From contig NZ_PEKX01000002.1 in the NCBI RefSeq assembly GCF_002796985.1, positions 186,001 through 250,000 on the forward strand: DNA of 64,000 bases, given 5' to 3'. Source of the DNA: Pseudomonas sp. GTDB lineage: Bacteria; Pseudomonadota; Gammaproteobacteria; Pseudomonadales; Pseudomonadaceae. Positions 25,054 to 33,845 of the stretch are shown one piece after another. The notes beneath the pieces are model-generated. The model saw only the letters and a program-made list of their open reading frames with translations, was not told the origin of the DNA and made no database searches. Each line of letters begins with the position of its first letter. Position 1 is the first letter of the stretch. The position numbers and the translations under genes were made by a program.

Positions 25054-25910
25054 TGCAACTGCCGTATTACCTTGGCTGCCCCTCCTGGAACGAGCCCGCC
25101 TGGCGCGGCACTTTCTATCCCGCTGACCTGCGTCCCGCCGACACCCTGGGTTTCTACTCCCAGGTGTTCAATGCCGTGGAAGGCAACACCACCTTCTATG
25201 CCCGCCCCAGCGCCGACACCCTGGCGCGCTGGGCGCAGACCATGCCGGAGACTTTCCGCTTCTGCGCCAAACTGCCCCGTGACATCAGCCACGAAGGCGA
25301 CCTGCGCGGGCAGCTGGAAAACACCCAGGACTTCCTCGACCTGCTGGCACCGCTGGGCAAGCGCGTGGCGCCGCTGTGGCTGCAGGTTTCCGCCAGCTTC
25401 GGCCCGGATCGCCTGGGCGAGCTGGCCGCCTGGCTGGAGGCTTTCTCCGAGCGCCGCATCGCCGTGGAAGTGCGCCACCCGGCCTTCTTCGCCAAGGGAG
25501 ACGAGGAGCGGGCGCTTAACCGCCTGCTGCTGGACCGTGGCGTCGAACGCATCTGCCTGGACTCGCGGGCTTTGTTCTCCGTGCAATCCGACGACCCGGC
25601 CGTGCTCCATGCCCAGTCGAAGAAGCCCAAGGTGCCAGTGCGCCCGGCGGCCTTCAGCGACAGCCCGCAGGTACGCTTCATCGGCGGGCCGGACCTGGAC
25701 GCCAATCTCGCCCACCTCAGGCCCTGGATCGGCAAGGTTGCCGAGTGGATCGAGCAGGGCCTGACGCCCTACGTCTTCCTCCATACCCCGGACAACCACC
25801 GTGCGGCCGAACAGGCGCAGCGCTTCCACGTCTTGTTGCGTGAGCGCCTGCCGGGGCTGCCGTCGCTGTTCGAGCCCAAGCCGGAAGTGGAGCAGCTCGG
25901 CCTGCTCTGA
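25053..25910 (+). CDS. DUF72 (YecE-like) family protein
   Basis: The 285-residue product is a DUF72/YecE-type TIM-barrel protein. The opening YLGCPSWNEPAWRGTFYP, the segment EGNTTFYARP and the late VRFIGGPD are characteristic. The biochemical function of the family is not established. Start and stop are firm: the ATG shares a base with the stop of the upstream small protein. It precedes an isocitrate lyase-like gene by 75 bases. Confidence 0.88.
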   Translation: MQLPYYLGCPSWNEPAWRGTFYPADLRPADTLGFYSQVFNAVEGNTTFYARPSADTLARWAQTMPETFRFCAKLPRDISHEGDLRGQLENTQDFLDLLAPLGKRVAPLWLQVSASFGPDRLGELAAWLEAFSERRIAVEVRHPAFFAKGDEERALNRLLLDRGVERICLDSRALFSVQSDDPAVLHAQSKKPKVPVRPAAFSDSPQVRFIGGPDLDANLAHLRPWIGKVAEWIEQGLTPYVFLHTPDNHRAAEQAQRFHVLLRERLPGLPSLFEPKPEVEQLGLL

Positions 25911-25985
25911 GCCGGCAACTGTGCATGGCGCCCAACGAGCGAGGGGACTAACCTGCTCCTTCCCTCGTTCGGCCAGGAGACAGCC

Positions 25986-26828
25986 ATGACCTCGCAACCC
26001 TTGCGCAGCCAACAGGAACGCGGCGAAGCCTTTCGCGCGCTGCACCAGCGCGACGGCCTGTTCGTCCTGCCCAACCCCTGGGATGCCGGCTCGGCAAAGA
26101 TGCTCGCCCACCTGGGCTTTGTAGCCCTGGCGACCACCAGCGCGGGGTTGGCCTTTGCCCTCGGTCGGCGCGACGCCGAAGGCGCGGTGAGTCGTGACGA
26201 AGCACTGGCCAATGCGCGCGAGATAGTTGAAGCGACGCCGCTGCCGGTCGCTGCCGATCTGGAGAACGGCTACGGCGATGCGGCGGAAGACTGCGCAGAA
26301 ACCATCCGTCTTGCCGCCGCCTGCGGGCTGGTCGGCGGCTCCATCGAAGACGCCACCGGCCGCCCGGATGCGCCGATCTACCCGCTGGAGCTGGCAGTAG
26401 AGCGAGTTACCGCCGCCGTGCAGGCTGCCCGAGCGCTGCCATTCACCTTCACCCTGGCGGCGCGGGCGGAGAACTTCCTGCACGGTCGCGTCGACCTGGA
26501 CGACACCATCCGCCGCCTGGTGGCCTTCGCCGAAGCCGGTGCCGACGTGCTCTACGCGCCAGGCCTGAAGACCCGCGAGGAAATCGCCGCCGTGGTCAGC
26601 GCCGTGGCGCCGCGCCCGGTCAACGTGCTGGTGGGCTCGCCGGCGCTGCAGCTTGGCCTGGAGGAGCTGGCCGAGCTCGGTGTGAAGCGCATCAGCGTCG
26701 GTTCCTGCCTGGCGCGGGCGGCCTATGGCGCCTTCTTCAGCGCTTCCGAGGCATTGGCCAAAGGCGAGCTGAAACCCCTGCATGGCGCCATGCCGTTCGA
26801 CCGGATCAACCAGTTGTTCCGCGGCTGA
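25986..26828 (+). CDS. Isocitrate lyase / PEP mutase superfamily protein
   Basis: The 280-residue protein has the alpha/beta-barrel PEP mutase/ICL fold: FVLPNPWDAGSAKML near the N terminus, the metal-binding DLENGYGD, GGSIEDATG, and the late VNVLVGSP. The catalytic KKCGH loop of true isocitrate lyase and a methylisocitrate lyase signature are not seen. The substrate is therefore not assigned; carboxyphosphonoenolpyruvate mutase-like or oxaloacetate decarboxylase-like activity is possible. The ATG follows CCAGGAGAC. No operon partner is evident. Confidence 0.85.
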   Translation: MTSQPLRSQQERGEAFRALHQRDGLFVLPNPWDAGSAKMLAHLGFVALATTSAGLAFALGRRDAEGAVSRDEALANAREIVEATPLPVAADLENGYGDAAEDCAETIRLAAACGLVGGSIEDATGRPDAPIYPLELAVERVTAAVQAARALPFTFTLAARAENFLHGRVDLDDTIRRLVAFAEAGADVLYAPGLKTREEIAAVVSAVAPRPVNVLVGSPALQLGLEELAELGVKRISVGSCLARAAYGAFFSASEALAKGELKPLHGAMPFDRINQLFRG

Positions 26829-26889
26829 CGTCGAGCCCTCCGGCCATGCGCTGCGGTAGAATCGCGGTTTTTTCCAGGATCGCCCCGCC

Positions 26890-27672
26890 ATGACCGAAGT
26901 CCTCACCCCGCCGCGCATCGTCGTCCAGGCGCTGGCGCCAGCCTGGCAGGCCGCCGCCGAGCAGTGGGCGCAGCGGCTCGGGCTGCCGATGGGCGAGGGG
27001 GATGCGGATTTCGCCCTGCAACTGGGCGACGACGGTTTGCAGTTGCTGCAACTGGGGCCGGACTCGCCCGGCCCGGTGCGGGTGGATTTCCTCGAAGGGT
27101 CCGCCGCGCATCGCCGGCAGTTCGGTGGCGGCGCCGGGCAAATGATCGCCAAAGCCGTCGGCATCCAGCAGGGCGTGCGTCCCCATGTGCTGGACGCCAC
27201 CGCTGGCCTGGGCAAAGACGCCTTCGTACTGGCGACCCTGGGTTGCGAGATGGACCTGACCGAGCGCCAGCCGATCATCGCCGCGCTGCTGGAAGACGGG
27301 CTGGCTCGTGCCGCAGGGGATTTCGAGGTGGGTGCCATCGTCGCGCGCATGCGCCTGTTGCAGGGCAACGCCATCGAGCGCATGGCCGCCTGGGAAGGGG
27401 AGGCGCCGCAGGTGATCTACCTCGACCCGATGTTTCCGCACCGCGACAAGAGTGCGCTGGTGAAGAAGGAAATGCGCCTGTTCCGCCCGCTGGTGGGCGA
27501 TGACCTCGACGCTCCGGCACTACTGCAAGCCGCACTGAAACTGGCCAGCCACCGCGTGGTGGTCAAGCGTCCGCGCAAGGCGCCGATCATCGAGGGCGGC
27601 AAACCCAGCTACAGCCTGGAAGGCAAGTCCAGCCGCTATGACATCTATCCGCTGAAAAGCCTGAAGGGCTGA
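26890..27672 (+). CDS. rsmJ: RsmJ, 16S rRNA (guanine1516-N2)-methyltransferase
   Basis: RsmJ (YhiQ) methylates G1516 of 16S rRNA with SAM. The 260-residue protein shows the SAM motif LDATAGLGKDAFVLATLG, the family motif YLDPMFPHRDKSALVKKEMR and the C-terminal segment KRPRKAPIIEG. The N-terminal 70 residues form the short family-specific domain. The length is normal. The neighbouring TetR and mexJK genes reproduce the PA3680-PA3676 order of P. aeruginosa. Confidence 0.93.
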   Translation: MTEVLTPPRIVVQALAPAWQAAAEQWAQRLGLPMGEGDADFALQLGDDGLQLLQLGPDSPGPVRVDFLEGSAAHRRQFGGGAGQMIAKAVGIQQGVRPHVLDATAGLGKDAFVLATLGCEMDLTERQPIIAALLEDGLARAAGDFEVGAIVARMRLLQGNAIERMAAWEGEAPQVIYLDPMFPHRDKSALVKKEMRLFRPLVGDDLDAPALLQAALKLASHRVVVKRPRKAPIIEGGKPSYSLEGKSSRYDIYPLKSLKG

Positions 27673-27700
27673 CGCATCCATCTGCCGAGTGGAGGCTTTT

Positions 27701-27871
27701 CGTAGGAGCGCACTTCGCCCGCGATCCAGCCCCGCTGCGCAGATGATCGCGGACGGAGTCCGCACCTACCGGTTGAATCCGGCGCGGCTCTTGTCGGAGC
27801 GAGCTTGCTCGCGAACCCGCCCAGCGTCGGAGCGGCCGGGAGGTCCGTTCGCGAGCAAGCTCGCTCCTACG
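27701..27871 (+). repeat. compound repeat: variant palindrome followed by a standard REP pair
   Basis: A diverged unit (27701-27770; CGTAGGAGCGCACTTCGCCC with facing GGACGGAGTCCGCACCTAC) is followed by a standard REP pair at 27792-27871, whose left arm has TCGG instead of TAGG. The repeats fill the gap between the convergent rsmJ and TetR genes and could act as a terminator. Confidence 0.85.
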
Positions 27872-27883
27872 AAAAGCAGCTGG

Positions 27884-28516
27884 TCAGGGCGCGAAAGCCT
27901 TGAGGAACAACGCCACCACTTCCTGCACATGCGCCTCGGCTTCCTCCGGGGTCGGCGGATTCTCGCAGCCGATCAGCAGGCGGAAGTGCACGCAGCCCTG
28001 CACCAGCATCAGGAAATGCTCGGCCGCCCGGCGCGGGCAGTCCATCTTCATCTTGCCCTGCTGGCGAGCCTGCTCCAGCAGGCGCTCCATCTGGTCCAGC
28101 ACACGCTGCGGCCCGGCCTCGAAGAACAGTTGCGAGAGGTGCGGGTTGCCCGCGCCCTGGGCGACCATCAGCCGGCTCAGGGCGATCGCCTCGGGGCTGT
28201 TGATCAACTGATTGAAGCCGCGGCCCAGGTTCAGCAGAAGGCTTTCCAGCGGCGCATCGGCCGGCGGCTCGGCGAACAGCTCGGGCATGCGCTCGGCGCA
28301 CTTGGCCTGCACCGCTTCGACGAACAGCGTCTCCTTGTCCGTGAAGTGGCTGTACACGGTGAGCTTGGACACCCCGGCCTCGGCGGCAATGGCCTCCATG
28401 CTGCTGCCGTCGTAGCCGTAGCGGACGAACAGCTCCTTGGCGGCCTCGAGAATGGCCTTGCGCTTGGCCGGATCCTTGGGGCGACCTGGTCCGTTGGATG
28501 AGTTCGATGGTGACAT
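27884..28516 (-). CDS. TetR-family regulator, probable repressor of the adjacent RND pump (MexL-like)
   Basis: This 210-residue TetR protein has its helix-turn-helix at residues about 20-65 (KRKAILEAAKELFVRYGY; AAEAGVSKLTVYSHFTDKE). The C-terminal domain is all-helical. It is divergent from the pump genes with 97 bases between starts, and two inverted repeats lie there, the usual arrangement for a local repressor. In P. aeruginosa, MexL occupies the corresponding place upstream of mexJK. I infer but cannot prove orthology, because P. aeruginosa has two TetR genes here and this window has one. Confidence 0.88.
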   Translation of the reverse strand: MSPSNSSNGPGRPKDPAKRKAILEAAKELFVRYGYDGSSMEAIAAEAGVSKLTVYSHFTDKETLFVEAVQAKCAERMPELFAEPPADAPLESLLLNLGRGFNQLINSPEAIALSRLMVAQGAGNPHLSQLFFEAGPQRVLDQMERLLEQARQQGKMKMDCPRRAAEHFLMLVQGCVHFRLLIGCENPPTPEEAEAHVQEVVALFLKAFAP

Positions 28517-28530
28517 GTCTTTACATTTCT

Positions 28531-28577
28531 AATACTGGACTGATGGGTTCTGTATTTTTACTATACCGGTGAGTATA
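28531..28577. promoter_or_regulatory. two inverted repeats in the tetR-mexJ intergenic region, candidate TetR operators
   Basis: AATAC (28531-28535) faces GTATT (28552-28556), and TATAC (28562-28566) faces GTATA (28573-28577) around CCGGTGA. Both lie between the divergent starts in AT-rich sequence, where the two promoters must be. Confidence 0.5.
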
Positions 28578-28613
28578 AGAATTCCAACCGCGTTTTGCGA
28601 AAGGTCACACATC

Positions 28614-29717
28614 ATGTTCCGCCATGCTCTGTCTGTCGCGCTGCCTGCTGCCTTCATCCTTTCCCTTTCGGCCTGCGGTAACGGCGAGCCACCCAAGCCT
28701 GCGATACGCCCGGCTATCGTGGTGCAGCCGGAGCCGGCGCGGGACATCACCGAAGCCTATCCCGGTGAAGTGCATGCCCGCCACGAGCCGGAACTGGCCT
28801 TCCGCATCGGTGGCAAGGTCAGCAAGCGCCTGGTGGAAACCGGCGAGCGGGTGAAGAAGGACCAGCCCCTGGCGGAACTCGATCCTGAAGACGTTCGCCT
28901 GCAACTGGAAGCTACGCGCGCCCAGGTGGCTGCTGCCGAGGCCAACCTGCAGACCGTGCGCTCCGAATACACCCGCTACAAGACCCTGCTGGAACGCCAG
29001 TTGGTCAGCCAGTCGCAGTTCGACAACATCGAGAACACCTACCGCGCCGGCGCGGCGCGGGTGAAGCAGATACGTGCCGAATACGACGTGGCCAGCAACC
29101 AGGCCGGCTACGCCGTGCTGCGCTCGCCCCAGGACGGCGTGATCGCCACCCGCCGGGTTGAAGTGGGGCAGGTGGTTGCCGCCGGCCAGACCGTTTTCAC
29201 CCTGGCCGCCGATGGCGACCGCGAGGTGCTGATCAGCTTCCCCGAGCACGCTTTCGAGCGCTTCCGCGTTGGCGAGGCGGTGAGCGTCGAACTCTGGTCG
29301 CAGCGTGACAAACGCTTCAGCGGCAAGATCCGCGAGCTGTCGCCAGCGGCCGATCCGCAATCGCGCACCTTCGCCGCGCGAGTCGCCTTCGACGACCCCA
29401 AGGTGCCGGCCGAACTGGGCCAGAGCGCGCGCGTCTACATCCTTGCCGAGGGCACCGTGCCACTGGCCGTGCCGCTCGCCGCACTGACTTCCGAAGCCGG
29501 TCAGCCGTTCGTCTGGGTGGTCGATCCGAAGACATCCACCTTGCATCGTCGCCTGGTGCGCATTGGCCCTTACGCCGAGGATCGCGTGCCGGTGCTCGAA
29601 GGCCTGAAGGACGGCGACTGGGTGGTGGCAGCGGGTGTACAGGTGCTGCGTGAAGGTCAGGAGGTACGGCCTGTCGACCGGGAGAACCGGTCGATCAAGC
29701 TGGTGGCGAAGGAGTAA
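28614..29717 (+). CDS. mexJ: MexJ-like RND periplasmic adaptor lipoprotein
   Basis: This membrane-fusion protein bridges the inner-membrane RND pump and an outer-membrane channel. The 367-residue product has a signal peptide ending in a lipobox (LSLSAC, Cys21). The adaptor domains follow: a beta-barrel/lipoyl half (FRIGGKVSKRLVETGERVKK), an alpha-helical hairpin (about 95-150), the second lipoyl half (VLRSPQDGVIATRRVEVGQ) and the membrane-proximal domain. The length equals that of MexJ. I chose the ATG giving the lipobox; an in-frame upstream start adds 15 residues without signal character. It is followed 6 bases later by the RND gene. Confidence 0.9.
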   Translation: MFRHALSVALPAAFILSLSACGNGEPPKPAIRPAIVVQPEPARDITEAYPGEVHARHEPELAFRIGGKVSKRLVETGERVKKDQPLAELDPEDVRLQLEATRAQVAAAEANLQTVRSEYTRYKTLLERQLVSQSQFDNIENTYRAGAARVKQIRAEYDVASNQAGYAVLRSPQDGVIATRRVEVGQVVAAGQTVFTLAADGDREVLISFPEHAFERFRVGEAVSVELWSQRDKRFSGKIRELSPAADPQSRTFAARVAFDDPKVPAELGQSARVYILAEGTVPLAVPLAALTSEAGQPFVWVVDPKTSTLHRRLVRIGPYAEDRVPVLEGLKDGDWVVAAGVQVLREGQEVRPVDRENRSIKLVAKE

Positions 29718-29723
29718 CGCCCG

Positions 29724-32700
29724 ATGCAATTCAACCTCTCCGCCTGGGCGCTGCACAACCGCTCCATCGTCCTCTACCTCATGCTGCTGCTGGGTATCGT
29801 CGGCACGCTGTCCTATTCCAAGCTGGGGCAGAGCGAAGACCCGCCGTTCACCTTCAAGGCCATGGTGGTGAAGACCAACTGGCCGGGTGCGACCGCTGAG
29901 GAAGTCTCGCGCCAGGTCACCGAGCGCATCGAGAAGAAGCTGATGGAAACCGGCGACTTCGACCGCATCATTTCCTTCTCCCGCCCCGGTGAATCCCAGG
30001 TGACCTTCGTCGCCCGCGAGGACTTCCATTCCCGCGACATTCCCGAGCTCTGGTACCAGATCCGCAAGAAGGTCAACGACATCCGCTACACCCTGCCACA
30101 GGGCATCCAGGGGCCGTTCTTCAACGACGAATTCGGCACCACCTTCGGCAATATCTACGCACTGTCGGGCAAGGGCTTCGACTACGCGGTGCTCAAGGAC
30201 TACGCCGACCGCCTGCAACTGCAACTGCAACGCATCAAGGACGTCGGCAAGGTCGAACTGATCGGCCTGCAGGACGAGAAGATCTGGATCGACCTGTCCA
30301 ACACCAAGCTCGCCACCCTCGGCCTGCCGCTGGCCGCCGTTCAGAAAGCGCTGGAAGAACAGAACGCGGTGACCGCCACCGGCTTCTTCGAGACGGCGAC
30401 TGACCGCGTGCAACTGCGGGTGTCCGGGCGTTTCGATTCGGTGGAGGACATCCGTTCCTTCCCGATCCGCGTCGGTGACCGGACCTTCCGTATCGGCGAC
30501 GTGGCCGAGGTGCATCGTGGCTTCAACGACCCGCCTGCTCCGCGCATGCGCTTCATGGGCGAGGACGCCATCGGCATCGCCGTGGCCATGAAAGACGGCG
30601 GCGACATCCTGGTGCTGGGCAAGAAACTCGACGCCGAATTCGAACGCCTGCAGCAGACGCTGCCGGCAGGCATGGAGCTGCGCAAGGTGTCCGACCAGCC
30701 GGCGGCCGTGCGCGAAGGCGTGGGCGAGTTCGTCCGCGTGCTGGCCGAGGCGCTGATCATCGTGCTGCTGGTGAGCTTCTTCTCCCTCGGCCTGCGCACC
30801 GGCCTGGTGGTGGCGCTGTCGATCCCGCTGGTGCTGGCGATGACCTTCGCCTGCATGTACTACTTCGGCATCGGCCTGCACAAGATTTCCCTCGGCGCGC
30901 TGGTGCTGGCGCTGGGGCTATTGGTGGACGACGCCATCATCGCCGTGGAGATGATGGCGGTGAAGATGGAGCAGGGCTACGACCGGCTCAAGGCGGCGAG
31001 TTACGCCTGGACCAGCACGGCCTTCCCGATGCTCACCGGCACCCTCGTCACGGCCGCCGGCTTCCTGCCCATCGCCACCGCGCAGTCGGGTACCGGTGAA
31101 TACACCCGCTCGCTGTTCCAGGTGGTGACCATTGCGCTTGTGGTGTCGTGGATCGCCGCCGTGGTCTTCGTGCCCTACCTGGGCGAGAAGCTGCTGCCTG
31201 ATCTCGCCAAGCGCCATGCGGAAAAACACGGAGGCAGCGACAAGGGCCATGACCCGTACTCCACGCCTTTCTACCAGCGCTTCCGCCGCGTGGTGGAGTG
31301 GTGCGTGCGCTACCGCAAGACAGTGATCCTGCTGACAGTTGCAGCCTTCATCGGCTCGATCATGCTGTTCCGCCTGGTGCCGCAGCAGTTCTTCCCGCCA
31401 TCGGCGCGCCTGGAACTGCTGGTGGACCTGAAGCTGGCCGAAGGCGATTCGCTCACCGCCACCACCGAGCAGGTCAAGCGCCTGGAGAAAATGCTCGCCG
31501 AGCATCCGGGCATCGACAACTACGTGGCTTACGTCGGCACCGGCTCGCCGCGCTTCTACCTGCCGCTGGACCAGCAACTGCCGGCGGCAAGCTTCGCCCA
31601 GTTCGTAGTGTTGGCGAAGAGCCTGGAGTCCCGCGAAGAGATTCGTCAGTGGCTGATTAAGCACATGAACGAAGACTTCCCGACCCTGCGCACCCGCATC
31701 AGTCGCCTGGAGAACGGCCCGCCGGTGGGCTACCCGGTGCAGTTCCGCGTTTCCGGCGAGCACATCCCGGAAGTCCGCGAGCTGGCGCGCAAGGTCGCCG
31801 ACAAGATGCGCGAGAACCCCCACGTGGTGAACGTACACCTGGACTGGGAGGAGCCGAGCAAGGCGATCTTCCTCGACATCGACCAGGAACGCGCCCGCGC
31901 CCTGGGTGTAAGCACCTCGGACATCTCGCAGTTCCTGCAGAGCTCGCTGACCGGTTCCACCGTCAGTTACTACCGCGAAGACAACGAGCTGATCGAAATC
32001 CTCCTGCGTGGCGACGAGCGCGGCCGGCATGACCTGTCGCAGCTGCCGAGCCTGTCGATGCAGACCAGCAGTGGCCGCAGCGTGGCGCTGTCACAGGTGG
32101 CGACCCTGGAGTACGGCTTCGAGGAAGGCATCATCTGGCGGCGCAACCGCCTGCCCACCGTGACCGTGCGCGCCGACATCTACGACGACTCGCTGCCGGC
32201 AACGTTGGTGAAGCAGATATCGCCGACGCTGGACCCGATCCGCGCCGAGCTGCCCGACGGCTACCTGCTGGACGTCGGCGGCACCGTGGAGGATTCGGCC
32301 AAGGGCCAGAACTCGGTGAACGCCGGCGTGCCGCTGTTCATCGTGGTGGTGCTCAGCCTGCTGATGATCCAGCTGCGCAGCTTCTCGCGGATGATCATGG
32401 TGTTCCTCACCGCGCCCCTGGGGCTGATCGGCGTGACGCTGTTCCTGCTGATCTTCCAGAAGCCCTTCGGCTTCGTCGCGATGCTCGGCACCATCGCCCT
32501 GGCGGGGATGATCATGCGCAACTCGGTGATCCTGGTGGACCAGATCGAGCAGGACCGCGCCCACGGCATGAACACCTGGCACGCCATCATCGAGGCCACG
32601 GTGCGGCGCTTCCGCCCCATCGTGCTGACCGCCCTGGCCGCCGTGCTGGCGATGATCCCGCTGTCGCGCAGCGTGTTCTTCGGCCCGATGGCGGTGGCGA

Positions 32701-32792
32701 TCATGGGCGGCCTGATCGTTGCCACGGCGCTGACCCTGCTGTTCCTGCCGGCGCTCTATGCGGCCTGGTTCCGGGTGAAGAAAGAGACCTGA
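29724..32792 (+). CDS. mexK: MexK-like RND efflux pump inner-membrane transporter
   Basis: This 1022-residue HAE1-type RND transporter should export hydrophobic compounds using the proton gradient. The first transmembrane helix is near the N terminus, followed by a large periplasmic loop. The proton-relay aspartates are in TM4 (LALGLLVDDAIIAVE). The second half repeats the fold, with GMIMRNSVILVDQIEQ near the C terminus. No outer-membrane channel gene follows. The known MexJK pump likewise borrows OprM or OpmH (established knowledge), so the missing channel is expected. Substrates of MexJK in P. aeruginosa include triclosan and some antibiotics; specificity here is inferred. Confidence 0.93.
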   Translation: MQFNLSAWALHNRSIVLYLMLLLGIVGTLSYSKLGQSEDPPFTFKAMVVKTNWPGATAEEVSRQVTERIEKKLMETGDFDRIISFSRPGESQVTFVAREDFHSRDIPELWYQIRKKVNDIRYTLPQGIQGPFFNDEFGTTFGNIYALSGKGFDYAVLKDYADRLQLQLQRIKDVGKVELIGLQDEKIWIDLSNTKLATLGLPLAAVQKALEEQNAVTATGFFETATDRVQLRVSGRFDSVEDIRSFPIRVGDRTFRIGDVAEVHRGFNDPPAPRMRFMGEDAIGIAVAMKDGGDILVLGKKLDAEFERLQQTLPAGMELRKVSDQPAAVREGVGEFVRVLAEALIIVLLVSFFSLGLRTGLVVALSIPLVLAMTFACMYYFGIGLHKISLGALVLALGLLVDDAIIAVEMMAVKMEQGYDRLKAASYAWTSTAFPMLTGTLVTAAGFLPIATAQSGTGEYTRSLFQVVTIALVVSWIAAVVFVPYLGEKLLPDLAKRHAEKHGGSDKGHDPYSTPFYQRFRRVVEWCVRYRKTVILLTVAAFIGSIMLFRLVPQQFFPPSARLELLVDLKLAEGDSLTATTEQVKRLEKMLAEHPGIDNYVAYVGTGSPRFYLPLDQQLPAASFAQFVVLAKSLESREEIRQWLIKHMNEDFPTLRTRISRLENGPPVGYPVQFRVSGEHIPEVRELARKVADKMRENPHVVNVHLDWEEPSKAIFLDIDQERARALGVSTSDISQFLQSSLTGSTVSYYREDNELIEILLRGDERGRHDLSQLPSLSMQTSSGRSVALSQVATLEYGFEEGIIWRRNRLPTVTVRADIYDDSLPATLVKQISPTLDPIRAELPDGYLLDVGGTVEDSAKGQNSVNAGVPLFIVVVLSLLMIQLRSFSRMIMVFLTAPLGLIGVTLFLLIFQKPFGFVAMLGTIALAGMIMRNSVILVDQIEQDRAHGMNTWHAIIEATVRRFRPIVLTALAAVLAMIPLSRSVFFGPMAVAIMGGLIVATALTLLFLPALYAAWFRVKKET

Positions 32793-32811
32793 CGACCGCT
32801 CTTCGGCTTTC

Positions 32812-32891
32812 TGTAGGAGCGAGCTTGCTCGCGAACTTGCTTCCCGGCGAATCCGGCGTTGGGCGGGTTCGCGAGCAAGCTCGCTCCTACA
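32812..32891 (+). repeat. REP pair after mexK
   Basis: Standard arms TGTAGGAGCGAGCTTGCTCGCGAA and inverted copy. This is the last REP copy in the window; none occurs to its right. Confidence 0.9.
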
Positions 32892-32917
32892 GGTTGCTGC
32901 CAGTGCCGCCCTCCGGT

Positions 32918-32948
32918 GTAGGGCGAATTACGCGCAGCGTTATCCGCC
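32918..32948 (+). repeat. partial copy of the GTAGGGCGGATAAC repeat family
   Basis: GTAGGGCGAATTACGCGCAGCGTTATCCGCC is one arm pair of the family found at 19558-19634, here without the second arm. The following 32949-33180 shows no gene or clear signal. Confidence 0.65.
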
Positions 32949-33197
32949 GTCCGACCCTCTGAAGCGAATCACCCGACAGACGAGAACCCTTCGACCTGTC
33001 ACTCTCGCTGTCCTTTCCTGAGCACGGTTCCCAAGCCCGGATCACTCCGTCAGGCGCGGGGCGTTCATTCAGGAACCGCCTGACTCATCAACGGCGTTGC
33101 GGTCCTACAAGGCCACTGCTTAGCGTTCTCTCCGCCACGGAACAGTCGTGGTCAGGTGTGGAAGCCTGTAGCGTTTGAGTATTGCTGTAGCAGGGAT

Positions 33198-33365
33198 GGT
33201 CCGGCCTTTTCGAAGGCCGGACCGACTCTGGTTGTCTATGGCGGACCGTGTGAGGCGGGCTTCGGCCCGGCCGGATATTGGTCCCAAACGCCCGGTCTTC
33301 CACCCTTGCACGGTCCGCCTCCCTTTCCGGGATGGCGGTTTTCCAGCTGTACAGGGAGAAACCGC
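33198..33365 (+). promoter_or_regulatory. highly structured leader upstream of the Bro-N gene
   Basis: Four inverted repeats follow one another. First is a perfect 11-bp stem with a TTCG loop (GGTCCGGCCTT/AAGGCCGGACC, 33198-33223). Second is a long-range perfect 11-bp pairing GGCGGACCGTG (33240-33250) with CACGGTCCGCC (33309-33319). Third, enclosed by the second, is CGGGC-TTCG-GCCCG (33256-33269). Fourth, GCGGTTT (33335-33341) pairs with AAACCGC (33359-33365) directly before the ATG, placing the AGGGAG ribosome site in its loop. The pattern suggests a folded RNA that may control translation. No known riboswitch class was recognised. Confidence 0.6.
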
Positions 33366-33845
33366 ATGAACCCTTCGACGATGTTCCCGGCCGACAACGG
33401 CCTGAGCTTCCACACCTTCCAGCGCTACGATCGATTTTTGCGCGGCCTGATGATTGATCGTCAGGCCTGGTTCCCCGCCCGTGACCTGGCGCGCCTGACC
33501 AACTGCGATGTGAGCGGCCGCACTACCCGCAAGCTCGACCCCGATCAGTACCGCTGGGAACGCTTGGCCGGCAGTCCGGAGGACCAACTGCTGGTCAGCG
33601 AAAGCGGCCTCTACACCCTGCTGCTGGTGTACTTCTACCACCCGGAAAACCGCAGCCTGCGACAGTGGCTGAGCAACGAAGTGGTACCGGCTTTGCGTGA
33701 TGCTCAGATGCCGGCCGGTTATGGCCCACGTCAGGCTATGCGTGAGGTGCAGGGCTACCCGCTGGCGGTTCTGGAATGGCAAGGCAGCGTCTGGCTGCGC
33801 TTCGGCGACGCCGCCCGCGTGCTGGAGCGCGGCGGCAACACGTAG
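33366..33845 (+). CDS. Bro-N domain protein, phage antirepressor-like
   Basis: The 159-residue product matches the Bro-N fold found in phage antirepressors and baculovirus Bro proteins: FHTFQRYDRFLRGLMIDRQA, WFPARDLARLTNC, VSESGLYTLLLVYFYHPEN and LRQWLSNEVVPALRD. It has only this domain plus a short C-terminal piece, with no Ant or KilA-C partner domain. The function in chromosomes is unknown. The start is the ATG after CAGGGAGAA; an open frame continues upstream through the structured leader but is probably not coding. There are no phage genes around it, so it is an orphan. It sits in the accessory patch between mexK and the polysaccharide locus. Confidence 0.8.
   Translation: MNPSTMFPADNGLSFHTFQRYDRFLRGLMIDRQAWFPARDLARLTNCDVSGRTTRKLDPDQYRWERLAGSPEDQLLVSESGLYTLLLVYFYHPENRSLRQWLSNEVVPALRDAQMPAGYGPRQAMREVQGYPLAVLEWQGSVWLRFGDAARVLERGGNT

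Noticed and set aside
9651..32891. REP arms as ends of transposons
   Set aside because: Spacers are 30-75 bases with no transposase between the arms, so they are REP pairs and not insertion sequences.
33156..33365. In-frame extension upstream of the Bro-N ATG
   Set aside because: The stretch forms several perfect hairpins and is better explained as an RNA leader; a good ribosome site precedes the chosen ATG.
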